DNA from: Actinomadura citrea
GTDB taxonomy: Bacteria > Actinomycetota > Actinomycetes > Streptosporangiales > Streptosporangiaceae
Reading direction: 5' to 3'
Assembly: GCF_013409045.1 (NCBI RefSeq)
Contig: NZ_JACCBT010000001.1
Coordinates: forward strand, 4,154,001 to 4,218,000
DNA: 64,000 nt
Shown here: positions 39,436 through 47,963 of the stretch, piece by piece
Numbering within the stretch: the first letter of the stretch is position 1
Layout: each line of letters opens with the position of its first letter
Notes under the pieces: generated by a model
Databases searched by the model: none
What the model was told of the DNA's origin: nothing
What the model saw: the letters and a program-made list of their open reading frames with translations, nothing else
Made by a program: the position numbers and the translations under genes

Positions 39436-40845
39436 TCAGCCCTTCGAGCGGTGGATCACCTGGAGCTCGGTGAACCCGTACAGCCCCCACGGGCCGTTCT
39501 CCACGCCGACGCCGCTCCACTTGAACCCGCCGAACGGCTGGTTGGGGGCGAGGGCCAGGTGGGTGTTGACCCACGCGGTGCCGCACTCCAGCCGCCCGGC
39601 GACCTCAGCGGCCCGGTCGGCGTCGGCGCCCCACACCGATCCGGACAGCCCGAAGTGGGTGCCGTTGGCGCGCGCGACCGCGTCCTCCAGGTCGGTGTAC
39701 TTGACGATGGGCAGTGCGGGGCCGAACTGCTCCTCGTCCACGATCCGGGTGCCGTCGGAGACGTCGGCGAGGATCGTCGGCTCGAAGAAGTAGCCGGGAC
39801 CGTCGATCGGCCTGCCGCCCGCCGCCGCGCGGGCGCCGCCCGCGAGCGCGTCGGCGACCAGCTCGCCGACCCGCTCGTACTGCGGCCGGTTGTTGATCGG
39901 CCCGTACTGGACGCCCTCGTCCATCCCGTTGCCGACCCGCGCGGCCCTGGCCCGTTCGGCGAGCGCGTCCACCACGTCCCCGTAGAGCGCCTCCGGGACG
40001 TACACGCGCTTGATCGCCGAGCAGACCTGCCCGTTGTTCTGGAACGCGGCGCCGAACAGCCGGTCGGCGACCGCGGCCGGGTCGGCGTCGTCGAGCAGGA
40101 TCGCCGGGTCGTTGCCGCCGAGCTCCAGCGTGACGCGCTTCAGGTCGGGCGCCGCGGCGGCGGCGACGCGCTTGCCGGTCGCGACGCTGCCGGTGAAGCT
40201 GATCTTGCGGGGCACCTCGTGCCCGGTCATCCAGGCGCCGAGCTCGTCGCCGCCGGTGACGACGTTCAGCACGCCGGGCGGCAGGACGTCGCGCAGCACC
40301 TCGCCGAGCTTCAGGCTGGACAGCGGGGTGAACGGGGACGGTTTGAGGACCATCGTGTTGCCCGCGAGCAGCGCCGGGGCGAGCTTCCAGACGGCCAGGA
40401 GCAGCGGGTAGTTCCACGGGGTGATCGCGGCGACCACGCCCATGGGGCGGCGCACGACCTCGACCTGCGCGCGGGCGTCGTCCTGGATGACCTCGCGGGG
40501 CAGTTCGAGGTCGGCGAAGTACTTCAGCCACACGCCCGCGCCGACGACCTCCATGGTCGCGTCGGCCAGGGGCTTGCCCTGCTCCAGTGTGAGGATCCGG
40601 CCGATCTCCTCGGACCTGGCGAACATGACCTCGGCCGCCGCGAGCAGCGCCTTGCGGCGCGCGGCCTCGTCGCGGCGCCAGTCGGCGAAGGCGGCCTGAG
40701 CCGAGGTCATCGCCGCGTCGAGCTGCTCCCGGGACGCGTCGGGCGCCTGCTCGGCCACCTCGCCGGTCGCCGGATCGATCACGCCGAAGGCGCCGGGCGC
40801 CGTCACGGCCCGGCCGTCGATGGTCATCGAGAAGTTCTCGGACAC
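39436..40845 (-). CDS. Aldehyde dehydrogenase (aminobutyraldehyde/succinate-semialdehyde-type)
   Basis: 469 residues, full length for the NAD(P)-dependent aldehyde dehydrogenase family. The catalytic cysteine is in NNGQVCSAIKRVYV (Cys275), the general-base glutamate in VTLELGGNDPAILLDDAD, and the cofactor motif is FTGSVATGKRV. VVAAITPWNYPLLLAVWKLAPALLAGNT is the N-terminal landmark. Substrate class cannot be fixed: NDPAIL and NGQVCSAIKR are found in the aminobutyraldehyde and related semialdehyde branch. It is a cytoplasmic enzyme. A terminator hairpin follows directly. The upstream 267 bases contain no convincing gene. Confidence 0.88.
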   Translation of the reverse strand: MSENFSMTIDGRAVTAPGAFGVIDPATGEVAEQAPDASREQLDAAMTSAQAAFADWRRDEAARRKALLAAAEVMFARSEEIGRILTLEQGKPLADATMEVVGAGVWLKYFADLELPREVIQDDARAQVEVVRRPMGVVAAITPWNYPLLLAVWKLAPALLAGNTMVLKPSPFTPLSSLKLGEVLRDVLPPGVLNVVTGGDELGAWMTGHEVPRKISFTGSVATGKRVAAAAAPDLKRVTLELGGNDPAILLDDADPAAVADRLFGAAFQNNGQVCSAIKRVYVPEALYGDVVDALAERARAARVGNGMDEGVQYGPINNRPQYERVGELVADALAGGARAAAGGRPIDGPGYFFEPTILADVSDGTRIVDEEQFGPALPIVKYTDLEDAVARANGTHFGLSGSVWGADADRAAEVAGRLECGTAWVNTHLALAPNQPFGGFKWSGVGVENGPWGLYGFTELQVIHRSKG

Positions 40846-41070
40846 GTTGGTCCTCCGCTCACGGGGTTACCGAACGAGATTCAGTATTCACCCTCACCGC
40901 CTTCCTGACGAGCGACCCGAGCGCCCCGGCGGAAGAAGGGGGCGACCGAGGGCCAGTGGGAGGGCTCGTCGTGGTGAGGGCGCCGCCCACTCCGTCGAGG
41001 ACCCGCGAGCGCGGGACCCGGGGCCGCGAGGTGGTCTCCCGCTTCCTGGACGGCTGATGCCGGACGCAGG

Positions 41071-41102
41071 CGGGCGCCCCCGCGATCCCGCGGGGGCGCC
41101 CG
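41071..41102 (-). terminator. Fourteen-base-pair hairpin after the 41113 gene
   Basis: CGGGCGCCCCCGCG at 41071-41084 pairs with 41089-41102 around a four-base loop (ATCC), followed by TTG on the plus strand. It lies 11 bases beyond the stop of the minus-strand gene ending at 41113 and would terminate its transcript. Confidence 0.7.
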
Positions 41103-41112
41103 TTGCGACGGA

Positions 41113-41829
41113 TCAGGCGGCGAAGATGCGATCCAGGAGGTCGCGGTAGCCGCGCAGCGCCAGCCGGAGGCGCTCGGTGTCGGCGGGCTCGCCGCCGTCG
41201 AGCGCCCCGGTGAGCGAGCGCCGGTGCGCGGCGAGCGCGCGCCCGAGGGCGTCGACCGCCTCGGAGGCGAGACCGTCCGCCTTGCGCACCGACTCGCCGG
41301 GGTCGTCGACGAAGGCGGCCTGGACCTCGTGCCACCGCTCCCGGAACCGCTCGGCCTCGGCCGCGGCGATCAGCTTCTCCTGAACGCCGCCGGATGCGGC
41401 GCCCGGGGTCGCCCCCGGGGTCGCGCCCGGGGTCGCGCCCGGGGTCGCGCCCGGAGCGGCGCCCGGGGTCGCGCCCGGCTTCTGGGGGGCGGCGTGCTTG
41501 GGCTCGGTGCCCTGCACGGGGGTCCCGACCGGGTCGGTGTCCCGGGTGGACGCCTTGGCCTGGTTGGCCTCCTGGCTCGGGGTCTTGATCGTGCCCGCGT
41601 CCCTGACGGGGGTCTTGGCACGGTCCGTGCCGCGGTGGGCCGGGACCGGGTCCGGGACCGTGTCGGGCACGGTCTCCGGCGCCTGTGTCCCGGGGGCGGT
41701 CGGGCCGGGGCCGGCGACGTGGCGGTCGTCGGTCATCCCGGGCTCCGCCGTTCCCGCGTCGCGGGCGCGCTCGCCGGTGAGCGGCCCGGTGGCCGCGGGC
41801 GTTCCGGTCTCGGGTCGCCTGTGCTCCAT
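41113..41829 (-). CDS. Low-complexity protein with a C-terminal domain shared with its upstream neighbour
   Basis: 238 residues from the ATG at 41829. Residues 1-150 are disordered and rich in Pro, Thr, Ala and Gly, including a run of Ala-Thr-Pro-Gly repeats. The last 90 residues form a helical domain, RFRERWHEVQAAFVDDPGES to LRLALRGYRDLLDRIFA. It aligns with the middle domain of the protein encoded just upstream (YREQWIRVQERFVDAPEAAV and MVHYRALFEELLA). The family is common in actinobacteria and has no established function that I know. Its ribosome site (AGGAG) lies inside the last codons of the upstream gene, so the pair is translationally coupled. Confidence 0.75.
   Translation of the reverse strand: MEHRRPETGTPAATGPLTGERARDAGTAEPGMTDDRHVAGPGPTAPGTQAPETVPDTVPDPVPAHRGTDRAKTPVRDAGTIKTPSQEANQAKASTRDTDPVGTPVQGTEPKHAAPQKPGATPGAAPGATPGATPGATPGATPGAASGGVQEKLIAAAEAERFRERWHEVQAAFVDDPGESVRKADGLASEAVDALGRALAAHRRSLTGALDGGEPADTERLRLALRGYRDLLDRIFAA
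41401..41478. repeat. Twelve-base tandem repeat (about 6.5 copies) in the low-complexity gene
   Basis: Units of GCCCGGGGTCGC follow one another from 41401, with small changes in the second and fifth copies. On the coding minus strand they read Ala-Thr-Pro-Gly or Ala-Ala-Pro-Gly blocks. The unit length is a multiple of three, so copy-number changes keep the frame. Confidence 0.9.
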
Positions 41830-41833
41830 CGGG

Positions 41834-42568
41834 TCAGCTCCTCATGGTTCGGTCGTCGCCGCGGTGCCCGGTGGCCGGGCCGGTGGCCGGGCCGGTGGGG
41901 GCGGCGGCGTGCTTGCCGGCGTGTTCGTCGGTGTGCTCTGCGGCGCGCCGCTCGGCATGCTGATCGTTCTGCGGAGTGGCGTGCTGCGCGGGGTCCTGCG
42001 CGGTGTGCTCCTCGCCCTTGCCGCGGTGAGCCTCGCCGTGCGGGGCGAGCAGCTCCTCGAACAGGGCGCGGTAGTGCACCATGGCCTGGCGCAGGTCCTC
42101 GGTGGACGCCTCCTTGGTCGTGGCCTTCCCGCTGATGGTGTGGGCCCGCCGGTAGTGCTCCAGCGTGCGGCCGTGCTCGACGGACAGGTGGGCCGCCTTC
42201 TCCTCGAAGCCGTGCGTCGGGTAGCCCCGCTCGCCCATCACCACCGTGACGAGCTGGTCGGCCTGCTCGACCGCCGCCTCGGGGGCGTCGACGAAGCGTT
42301 CCTGGACGCGGATCCACTGCTCGCGGTACTCCTCGCGGCGCCCGGGGTCGAGGTCGCGCAGCTCCAGCTCCTCGTGGCGCTGCTCGCGGGAGCGCAGCTC
42401 CCGCTCGGCGGCCGCGCGGCCGCCCTGGCGCTCCAGGACCCGGTCGTACTCGGGGCCGAACCGCCGCCTGAGCCGCGCCGTGCGGGACCGGGTCATGGCG
42501 AGGTACCCGGCCGCGGCGAGAACGGCGACGACCACCAGGGCGACGACGACCCAAATCGCGGTCGACAT
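41834..42568 (-). CDS. Membrane-anchored protein with a conserved helical domain of unknown function
   Basis: 244 residues from the ATG at 42568, which has a very good ribosome site (GGAGGAAACA). Residues 4-28 are a single membrane span (AIWVVVALVVVAVLAAAGYL) followed by a basic stretch, so the rest is cytoplasmic. Residues 45-175 are a charged helical domain with RFGPEYDRVLERQGGRAAAE, QWIRVQERFVDAPEAAVEQA, VMGERGYPTHGFEEKAAHLS and the end MVHYRALFEELL. The family is widespread in actinobacteria. The last 60 residues are His/Glu/Ala-rich low complexity. It is the first gene of a two-gene unit. Function unknown. Confidence 0.8.
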   Translation of the reverse strand: MSTAIWVVVALVVVAVLAAAGYLAMTRSRTARLRRRFGPEYDRVLERQGGRAAAERELRSREQRHEELELRDLDPGRREEYREQWIRVQERFVDAPEAAVEQADQLVTVVMGERGYPTHGFEEKAAHLSVEHGRTLEHYRRAHTISGKATTKEASTEDLRQAMVHYRALFEELLAPHGEAHRGKGEEHTAQDPAQHATPQNDQHAERRAAEHTDEHAGKHAAAPTGPATGPATGHRGDDRTMRS

Positions 42569-42749
42569 TGTTTCCTCCAACGTGCTGTCGGATCGAATGA
42601 GACGGCGATGCCCAGCCCAAGGCGTTCAAAACGAACCACCATAAAACGGTACGGATTTCCTGCGGTCTCTCCGGCGCCCGTGTTCTGATTGGGGCGCTAC
42701 CGGAATCCCGCGCCCCGCGGCGGGCGCGTTCGAATGGATGTGATGCGCG

Positions 42750-43220
42750 GTGCGCCACGCGTTCGGCTTAGTCCTCGGGGTCCTGCTGACCCCCGCGCTG
42801 GTGTACGGCGCGGCCTGGGGGTACGTCCAGGCGGGCCAGTCCTTCGACGGCACCGGGCAGGAGATCACCGACCGCACGCGCATCTACGGCGCGTTCGCGC
42901 TGCTCGCCGCCGTGGGCCTGGTGATGGGCGTGATCATCGTCGCGCGGTGGGCGTCGCCGCTGGTCTCGCTGGTGCCGGCGCTGGCGCTGCTCGGCGCGTC
43001 CGCCTACTTCCTGGTCGACCCCGGCCGCGCCCTCGACCTGCCCGGCCGGGTGCCGCCGGCCGGCGACATGGACTTCGGCCTGCGCATGCTGCTCGGGTCC
43101 GGCGTGTACGGGATGATGGGGCTCGCGCTGCTGATGCCCGCCTGGGCGCCGCGGCGCTGGGGGTCGGGCCGCCGGGACGAGCGCGCCGACGCGGACTTCT
43201 ACTCCGCCGTGGGACGCTGA
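42750..43220 (+). CDS. Four-span membrane protein of unknown function
   Basis: 156 residues from GTG 42750. Four hydrophobic segments are visible: FGLVLGVLLTPALVYGAAWG, IYGAFALLAAVGLVMGVIIV, LVSLVPALALLGASAYFLVD and MLLGSGVYGMMGLALLMPAW. The tail RRWGSGRRDERADADFYSAV is charged and probably cytoplasmic. It belongs to the kind of small polytopic protein often annotated only as a membrane protein in Streptomyces-like genomes. It is divergent from the pair at 41113-42568 with 181 bases between, and is followed by a strong bidirectional terminator. Confidence 0.75.
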   Translation: MRHAFGLVLGVLLTPALVYGAAWGYVQAGQSFDGTGQEITDRTRIYGAFALLAAVGLVMGVIIVARWASPLVSLVPALALLGASAYFLVDPGRALDLPGRVPPAGDMDFGLRMLLGSGVYGMMGLALLMPAWAPRRWGSGRRDERADADFYSAVGR

Positions 43221-43251
43221 CGGGCCGGGCCTCCGCGCGAGGCCCGGCCCG
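43221..43251. terminator. Thirteen-base-pair hairpin between convergent genes
   Basis: CGGGCCGGGCCTC at 43221-43233 pairs with 43239-43251 around CGCGC. It directly follows the stop codon of the membrane-protein gene and faces the end of the binding-protein gene at 43286. Confidence 0.7.
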
Positions 43252-43285
43252 CGTCACGGCGTCCGGTCAGGTCCGGCAGAAGCGA

Positions 43286-44335
43286 TCAGCCCTGCTTCGC
43301 GTTGACGACGAAGTGCGTCGTGTAGGTCTCGGTCAGGTCGATCTGGCCCTTCTTCTCCGCGACCTCGGGGGAGAACTGCGCCAGCACCTTCAGGACGTTC
43401 TCGGCGGCGTCCGGCTTCATCACGCCGTCCCCGTTGAACATGCTGATCGAGTCGCCGACCGCCTTCTCGTACAGCGCCGGATCGCCGCCCGCGTAGTCCT
43501 TCGGCATTTTCGCGGCGATCTCCGCCGGCTTGTGCTGCTTGATCCAGCCGAGCGTCTTGACGAAGGCGTTGGCGAGCTTCTGCACGGTCCCGCCGTGCGA
43601 CTTCACGTACGCGCAGTCCATGTAGAGCGAGCTGGACGGGTAGAGCCCGCCGAGCGCCCGGCGGGTGCCGTCCTCGGTGCGCATCTCGACCATGACCTTG
43701 CCCTTGCCGGTGCTGACGAGCTTGGCGATGGTCGGGTCCGTCGTCATGCCGGCGTCGATGCCGCCGTTCTCCATCGTGGAGATGAACGTCTGGCCCGCGC
43801 CCGCCTTCACCGTCGTGTAGTCGGAGGTCTTGACGCCGTTGCGCACGGCCAGCGCGCGGGTGATGAAGTCGGTGGACGATCCCGGGCTGGTCACGCCGAG
43901 CTTCTTGCCCTTGAACCCGGCCGGGGAGGTCAGCGAGCCCGCCTTGGACGCCGAGACCATCTCCGCCTCGCCGGGAACGTCCGCCATCTGCACGACGCTC
44001 TGCACGCACTTGCCCTTGGTCTGCAGGTGAATGGAGTGGTCGTAGAAGCCGACGACGCCCTGGACGTCCCCGGCGATCAGCACGTTCTCGGCCTGCGCGC
44101 CGGCGGGCTCGGTGAGCAGTTGGACGTCCAGGCCCTGCTCCTTGAAGTAGCCGAGCTGCTCGGTCAGCTTGGCGGGCAGGTAGATGACCTTGTCGATCCC
44201 GCCCACCATGATCTTGACGGTGCCGCCGGAGCCGCCGTCGGCCCCGGAACGGGAGTCGCGGCAGGCGGACAGGGACGACAGGGCGGTGAGGGCGGCGAGC
44301 GCGGCTGCGCCCGCCCGGACGGAGGTGCTGGGCAT
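43286..44335 (-). CDS. ABC transporter substrate-binding lipoprotein, SsuA/NMT1-like
   Basis: 349 residues with a lipoprotein signal: a hydrophobic N-terminus ending in the lipobox LSAC, with Cys25 as the lipidated residue. The mature part is an NMT1/SsuA-like two-lobed binding fold (VKIMVGGIDKVIYLPAKLTE, FKEQGLDVQLLTEPAGAQAE, LGVTSPGSSTDFITRALAVR, PSSSLYMDCAYVKSHGG). Proteins of this class bind aliphatic sulfonates, nitrate, taurine or thiamine precursors; the ligand here is not evident. It is the third gene of a minus-strand operon after the ATPase and permease, 66 bases behind the permease. Confidence 0.88.
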   Translation of the reverse strand: MPSTSVRAGAAALAALTALSSLSACRDSRSGADGGSGGTVKIMVGGIDKVIYLPAKLTEQLGYFKEQGLDVQLLTEPAGAQAENVLIAGDVQGVVGFYDHSIHLQTKGKCVQSVVQMADVPGEAEMVSASKAGSLTSPAGFKGKKLGVTSPGSSTDFITRALAVRNGVKTSDYTTVKAGAGQTFISTMENGGIDAGMTTDPTIAKLVSTGKGKVMVEMRTEDGTRRALGGLYPSSSLYMDCAYVKSHGGTVQKLANAFVKTLGWIKQHKPAEIAAKMPKDYAGGDPALYEKAVGDSISMFNGDGVMKPDAAENVLKVLAQFSPEVAEKKGQIDLTETYTTHFVVNAKQG

Positions 44336-44401
44336 GACGGTTCTCCTGGTCGTGCCGGTGAGGGGTGGGAAGGCCCGGGAGCGGGGACCGGGGGGGAGGG
44401 G

Positions 44402-45340
44402 TCAGAGCTGGACGTCGTGCCCGGACGCGGCGGGCCGCCAGCGCAAGAGCCGGCCCTCCAGCAGCGTGAGCAGGTACTCGGCCAGCAGGGCCAGCACGGT
44501 GATGATGATCATCCCGGCGTAGATCCCGGCGGCGTCGAAGGTGCCCTGGGCGTGGTTGATGAGCAGTCCGAGTCCCTTGTCGGCACCGGTGTACTCGCCG
44601 ACGATCGCGCCGATGATGGCGAACCCGAACGCCGAGTGCAGCGAGGCGAGGATCCACGAGGTGGCGCTCGGCACCACGATCGTCCACAGCACCTGGGTCC
44701 GCCCGGCGCCGAGGATCCGCGCGTTGTTGACGAGGTTCCGGTCGACCTCGCGGGCGCCCTGGAAGGCGTTGAAGAAGACCGCGAAGAACACCAGCACGAA
44801 CGCCGTCGCGATCTTGGACTGCATGCCGAGCCCGAACCAGATGATGAACAGCGAGGCCAGGATGATGCGCGGGATCGCGTTGACGGCCTTGATGAACGGC
44901 GCGCACACGTCCGACAGGAACCGGCTCCGGCCGAGCACGATGCCGAGCACGACGCCGCCCGCCGAGCCGAGCGCGAAGCCCGCGACCGCCTCCTGGAGCG
45001 TGACCGAGATCTGCTCCCAGATCGACCCCTGCGAGGTGCCCTCGGTGAACCAGTCGACGAGGCGCTCCCAGATCTTCGACGGCATCGAGTAATAGAACGG
45101 GTCGATCCAGTTCCGCGCGGCCAGCTCCCACGTCCCGAGCCAGACCGCCACGAGCGCGACCCGGACGGCGGTGATGCCGAGGGTGCGGCGCAGCCCGGCG
45201 GTGCGCATCCGCGCGATCGCGGCCCGGTCGCCCTGGTCGCCCTCGTCCGGCGCGGCGGCCTCCGGCGCCGTCGCGGGCCGGTCGGTGGTCTGCGGGGGCA
45301 GGCCGGCCTCCGCCTCGCGCGTCCTCGCCTCACGCCGCAT
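44402..45340 (-). CDS. ABC transporter permease, SsuC/TauC-like
   Basis: 312 residues. The N-terminal 45 residues are a charged, alanine-rich extension. From about residue 50 there are six membrane spans with the permease coupling motif VNNARILGAGRTQVLWTIVVPSA at about residues 200-222. The family pattern FIKAVNAIPRIILASLFIIWFGLG is typical of sulfonate/nitrate/taurine importers. It overlaps the ATPase gene by 11 bases (45330-45340) and so is translationally coupled to it. It works with the SsuA-like lipoprotein downstream. Confidence 0.9.
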   Translation of the reverse strand: MRREARTREAEAGLPPQTTDRPATAPEAAAPDEGDQGDRAAIARMRTAGLRRTLGITAVRVALVAVWLGTWELAARNWIDPFYYSMPSKIWERLVDWFTEGTSQGSIWEQISVTLQEAVAGFALGSAGGVVLGIVLGRSRFLSDVCAPFIKAVNAIPRIILASLFIIWFGLGMQSKIATAFVLVFFAVFFNAFQGAREVDRNLVNNARILGAGRTQVLWTIVVPSATSWILASLHSAFGFAIIGAIVGEYTGADKGLGLLINHAQGTFDAAGIYAGMIIITVLALLAEYLLTLLEGRLLRWRPAASGHDVQL

Positions 45341-46199
45341 GGCCGACCCCTCTCTCGCGGGTGATCTGGACTTCTTCGCGCAGCGAGTCCCACACCTCGC
45401 GGTAGATCTCGAGGAACCCGCCGGTGAGCCGGACCTCCTCGGCGTCGCGCGGCCGCTCCAGCGGCACCTCGAACACGCTCTTGATCGTCGCGGGCCCGGC
45501 GGTCATGACCACGACCCGGTCGGACAGCACGAGCGCCTCCTCCAGGTCGTGCGTGACGAACACGACGGCGGCGCCGGACCCCGACCACAGGCGCAGCAGC
45601 TCGTCCTGCATGAGGCCGCGGGTCTGCACGTCCAGGGCGGAGAAGGGCTCGTCCATGAGCAGCACGGAAGGCTCGTTGACGAGGGTCTGCGCGAGCGCGA
45701 CGCGCTTGCGCATCCCGCCCGACAGCTGGTGGGGGTAGTAGCCCTCGAATCCGGCGAGGCCGACCCGCGCGACCCAGTCCCGGGCGCGGTCGCGGGCCTC
45801 GCGCTTGGCGGCGCCCCGGTAGCGGGGGCCCGCCGCGACGTTGTCCAGGACGGACCGCCAGGGCAGGACGGCGTCGTTCTGGAACATGTAGCCGACGCCG
45901 TCGGGGATCCCGTCCACGGGCCGGCCGTGGACCAGGACGCGGCCCGCGGACGCCGGCTCCAGTCCGGAGACGAGGGACAGGGTGGTCGACTTGCCGCAGC
46001 CGGTCGGGCCGACCACGGCGACGAACTCGCCGGGCCCCACGGCCATGTGCAGGTCCCTGACCGCCGTGTGGACGCCGCCCGCCGACCGGAAGCGCTTGGT
46101 GGCGCCGTCCAGTTCGATCACGGGCCCGGCGGGTCGCCCGGCGCTGTCTCGCTTGGGTGATGCTGATGTGGACACGGCGGCACCGTACGAATGTGGCAC
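45330..46199 (-). CDS. ABC transporter ATPase, SsuB/TauB-like
   Basis: 289 residues if read from GTG 46199; the GTG at 46175 is an equally plausible start, and homology begins at PVIELDGATKRF. Walker A is GPTGCGKST, the signature LSGGMRKRVALAQTLVNEPS, Walker B VLLMDEPFSALD, and the H-loop is FVTHDLEEAL. The alanine-rich beginning and the glutamate-rich end are normal. It powers the SsuC-like permease encoded downstream (overlap of 11 bases). It is divergent from the sensor kinase at 46335, with 135 bases between, which may hold control sites for both units. Confidence 0.92.
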   Translation of the reverse strand: MPHSYGAAVSTSASPKRDSAGRPAGPVIELDGATKRFRSAGGVHTAVRDLHMAVGPGEFVAVVGPTGCGKSTTLSLVSGLEPASAGRVLVHGRPVDGIPDGVGYMFQNDAVLPWRSVLDNVAAGPRYRGAAKREARDRARDWVARVGLAGFEGYYPHQLSGGMRKRVALAQTLVNEPSVLLMDEPFSALDVQTRGLMQDELLRLWSGSGAAVVFVTHDLEEALVLSDRVVVMTAGPATIKSVFEVPLERPRDAEEVRLTGGFLEIYREVWDSLREEVQITRERGVGHAA

Positions 46200-46334
46200 G
46201 CGTCACCGGAACCCTTGCCCGCGATGTGCTCGCAAGCCGCGAATTCCCACGTTAAGCGCGATACCCGAGGTTCTGCGCTTTCTGCTCACGCCGGGGTCTG
46301 GGCGGCCGGGCCGGCATGGTCTACGGTGCACGTC

Positions 46335-47963
46335 ATGCCCGTCCGGCCCCGAATCTCCTTCGCCCGCCAGGTGCTGATCCTGCAGGTGGGCGTGGTGGTC
46401 GTGGTGGCGGTCCTCGGGTACGGGCTGGTCGCCTGGATGCTCGACGGCCGGCTCCGCGACCAGTACGGCCAGCGTGCCCTCACGGTGGCGCGCAGCGTCG
46501 CCGTCGACCCGCAGATCGCGGCGGCGGTCGCCGCCGGCGACCCCGGCGGGCTCGTGCAGGACCGCGCCGAACGGGTCCGGGTCCGGACCGGGGCGCTGTT
46601 CGTCGTGGTGACCGACAACCGCGGCCTGCGCCTGTCCCACCCGAACCCGCTGGAGCTCGGCCGGCACGTGAGCACCGACCCCTCCGACGCCCTGGCCGGG
46701 CGCGAGGTCGTCCGCGTCGAGCGCGGCACGCTCGGCCTGTCCGCGCGCGGCAAGGTGCCGCTGTACGGTCCGGACGGCCGGATCCTCGGCGAGGTCAGCG
46801 TCGGTTTCGACGCCCGCGCCATCGACCGGGAGCTCGGCCACGTGCTGCGCGAGATGTCGCTGTTCGTCGCCGGGGCCGTGCTGCTCGGCGTCGTCGCGTC
46901 CGCCGCGATCGGCCGCAGGCTGAAGCGGCAGACGCTCGGCCTCGAACCGTACGAGCTGGTGGAGCTCGTCCACGAGCGGGAGGCGGTGCTGCACGGCGTC
47001 GGCGAGGGCGTCGTGGCCGTGGACACCGCGGGCCGGATCGCGGTCTGCAACGACGAGGCGTCCCGGCTGCTCGGCGTCGCGCCGGAGCGCGGCGCCCCCG
47101 CCGGGGGCCTCGCCGCGGAGGGGGCGCTGCGCGACGTCCTCACGGGACGGCGCGACGCCGCCAACCTGTTCGTCACGGCGGGGGAGCGCGTCCTCGTCGT
47201 CAACCGGCGGGAGGTCCGCAGGCACCGCCGCGACCTCGGCGCCGTCATCACCCTGCGCGACCGCACCGACCTGGAGACCCTCGCCCGCGAGCTGGACTCG
47301 GTCAGCACCCTCTTCGACGCCCTCCGGGCGCAGCGCCACGAGTACGCCAACCGGCTGCACACCCTCTCGGGCCTGCTCCAGCTCGGCCACAGCGAGGAGG
47401 CCGCCGACTACATCGGCACGCTGATGGAGGACGCCGCGCGCCGCGCCCCGGCACCCGACAACCTGCCCGACCCCCTGTCGGACCCGTACCTGCGCGCGTT
47501 CCTGTCGGCCAAGTCCGCCGTCGCCGCCGAGAAGGGCGTCCGGCTCGACATCGGCGCCGGCAGCTACGTGCCGGGCCGTGTCGCCGACCCCCTGGACGTG
47601 ACGACCGTCGTCGGCAACCTCGTCGACAACGCCGTCGAGGCCGCGCGGCTCGGGCGGCGGCGGCCCGCCCGCGTCGAGGTCGAACTCCTCGGCGACGGCC
47701 GCGACCTGCACGCCACCGTCGCCGACTCCGGCGACGGGCTGCCGGACGGCCTGCGCGACGCCGTGTTCGACGACGGCGTCTCCACCCGCGACACCGCGGC
47801 GGGCCGCTCGCGCGGAATCGGACTCGGCCTCGCGCGCCGCACCGCCCGCGCCCGGGGCGGCGACGTGACGTTCGTGGACGCGGGAACGGGCGGGCCCGAC
47901 GGTTGCGGGGCCGTGGCGGTCGCCCGGCTTCCCGGGGTGCTCGGCGCGGAGGCGGTGCGATGA
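46335..47963 (+). CDS. Sensor histidine kinase of the CitA/DcuS type
   Basis: 542 residues from the ATG at 46335 (MPVRPRISFARQVLILQVGV). An N-terminal membrane span (LILQVGVVVVVAVLGYGLVA) is followed by an extracytoplasmic PAS-like sensor with RVRTGALFVVVTDNRGLRLS and SVGFDARAIDRELGHVLREM. A second span follows at LFVAGAVLLGVVASAAIG. Then comes a cytoplasmic PAS (EGVVAVDTAGRIAVCNDEAS) and the kinase with QRHEYANRLHTLSGLL (His335) and a GHKL ATPase. This layout senses extracytoplasmic di- or tricarboxylates in known members. It overlaps its regulator gene (ATGA). The adjacent divergent ABC importer or another transporter could be its target. Confidence 0.92.
   Translation: MPVRPRISFARQVLILQVGVVVVVAVLGYGLVAWMLDGRLRDQYGQRALTVARSVAVDPQIAAAVAAGDPGGLVQDRAERVRVRTGALFVVVTDNRGLRLSHPNPLELGRHVSTDPSDALAGREVVRVERGTLGLSARGKVPLYGPDGRILGEVSVGFDARAIDRELGHVLREMSLFVAGAVLLGVVASAAIGRRLKRQTLGLEPYELVELVHEREAVLHGVGEGVVAVDTAGRIAVCNDEASRLLGVAPERGAPAGGLAAEGALRDVLTGRRDAANLFVTAGERVLVVNRREVRRHRRDLGAVITLRDRTDLETLARELDSVSTLFDALRAQRHEYANRLHTLSGLLQLGHSEEAADYIGTLMEDAARRAPAPDNLPDPLSDPYLRAFLSAKSAVAAEKGVRLDIGAGSYVPGRVADPLDVTTVVGNLVDNAVEAARLGRRRPARVEVELLGDGRDLHATVADSGDGLPDGLRDAVFDDGVSTRDTAAGRSRGIGLGLARRTARARGGDVTFVDAGTGGPDGCGAVAVARLPGVLGAEAVR

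Noticed and set aside
40866..41057. A possible short plus-strand gene ending at the TGA at 41055-41057
   Set aside because: The last part reads REVVSRFLDG and looks protein-like, but there is no start codon or ribosome site and no recognisable family. It could equally be a remnant or chance.
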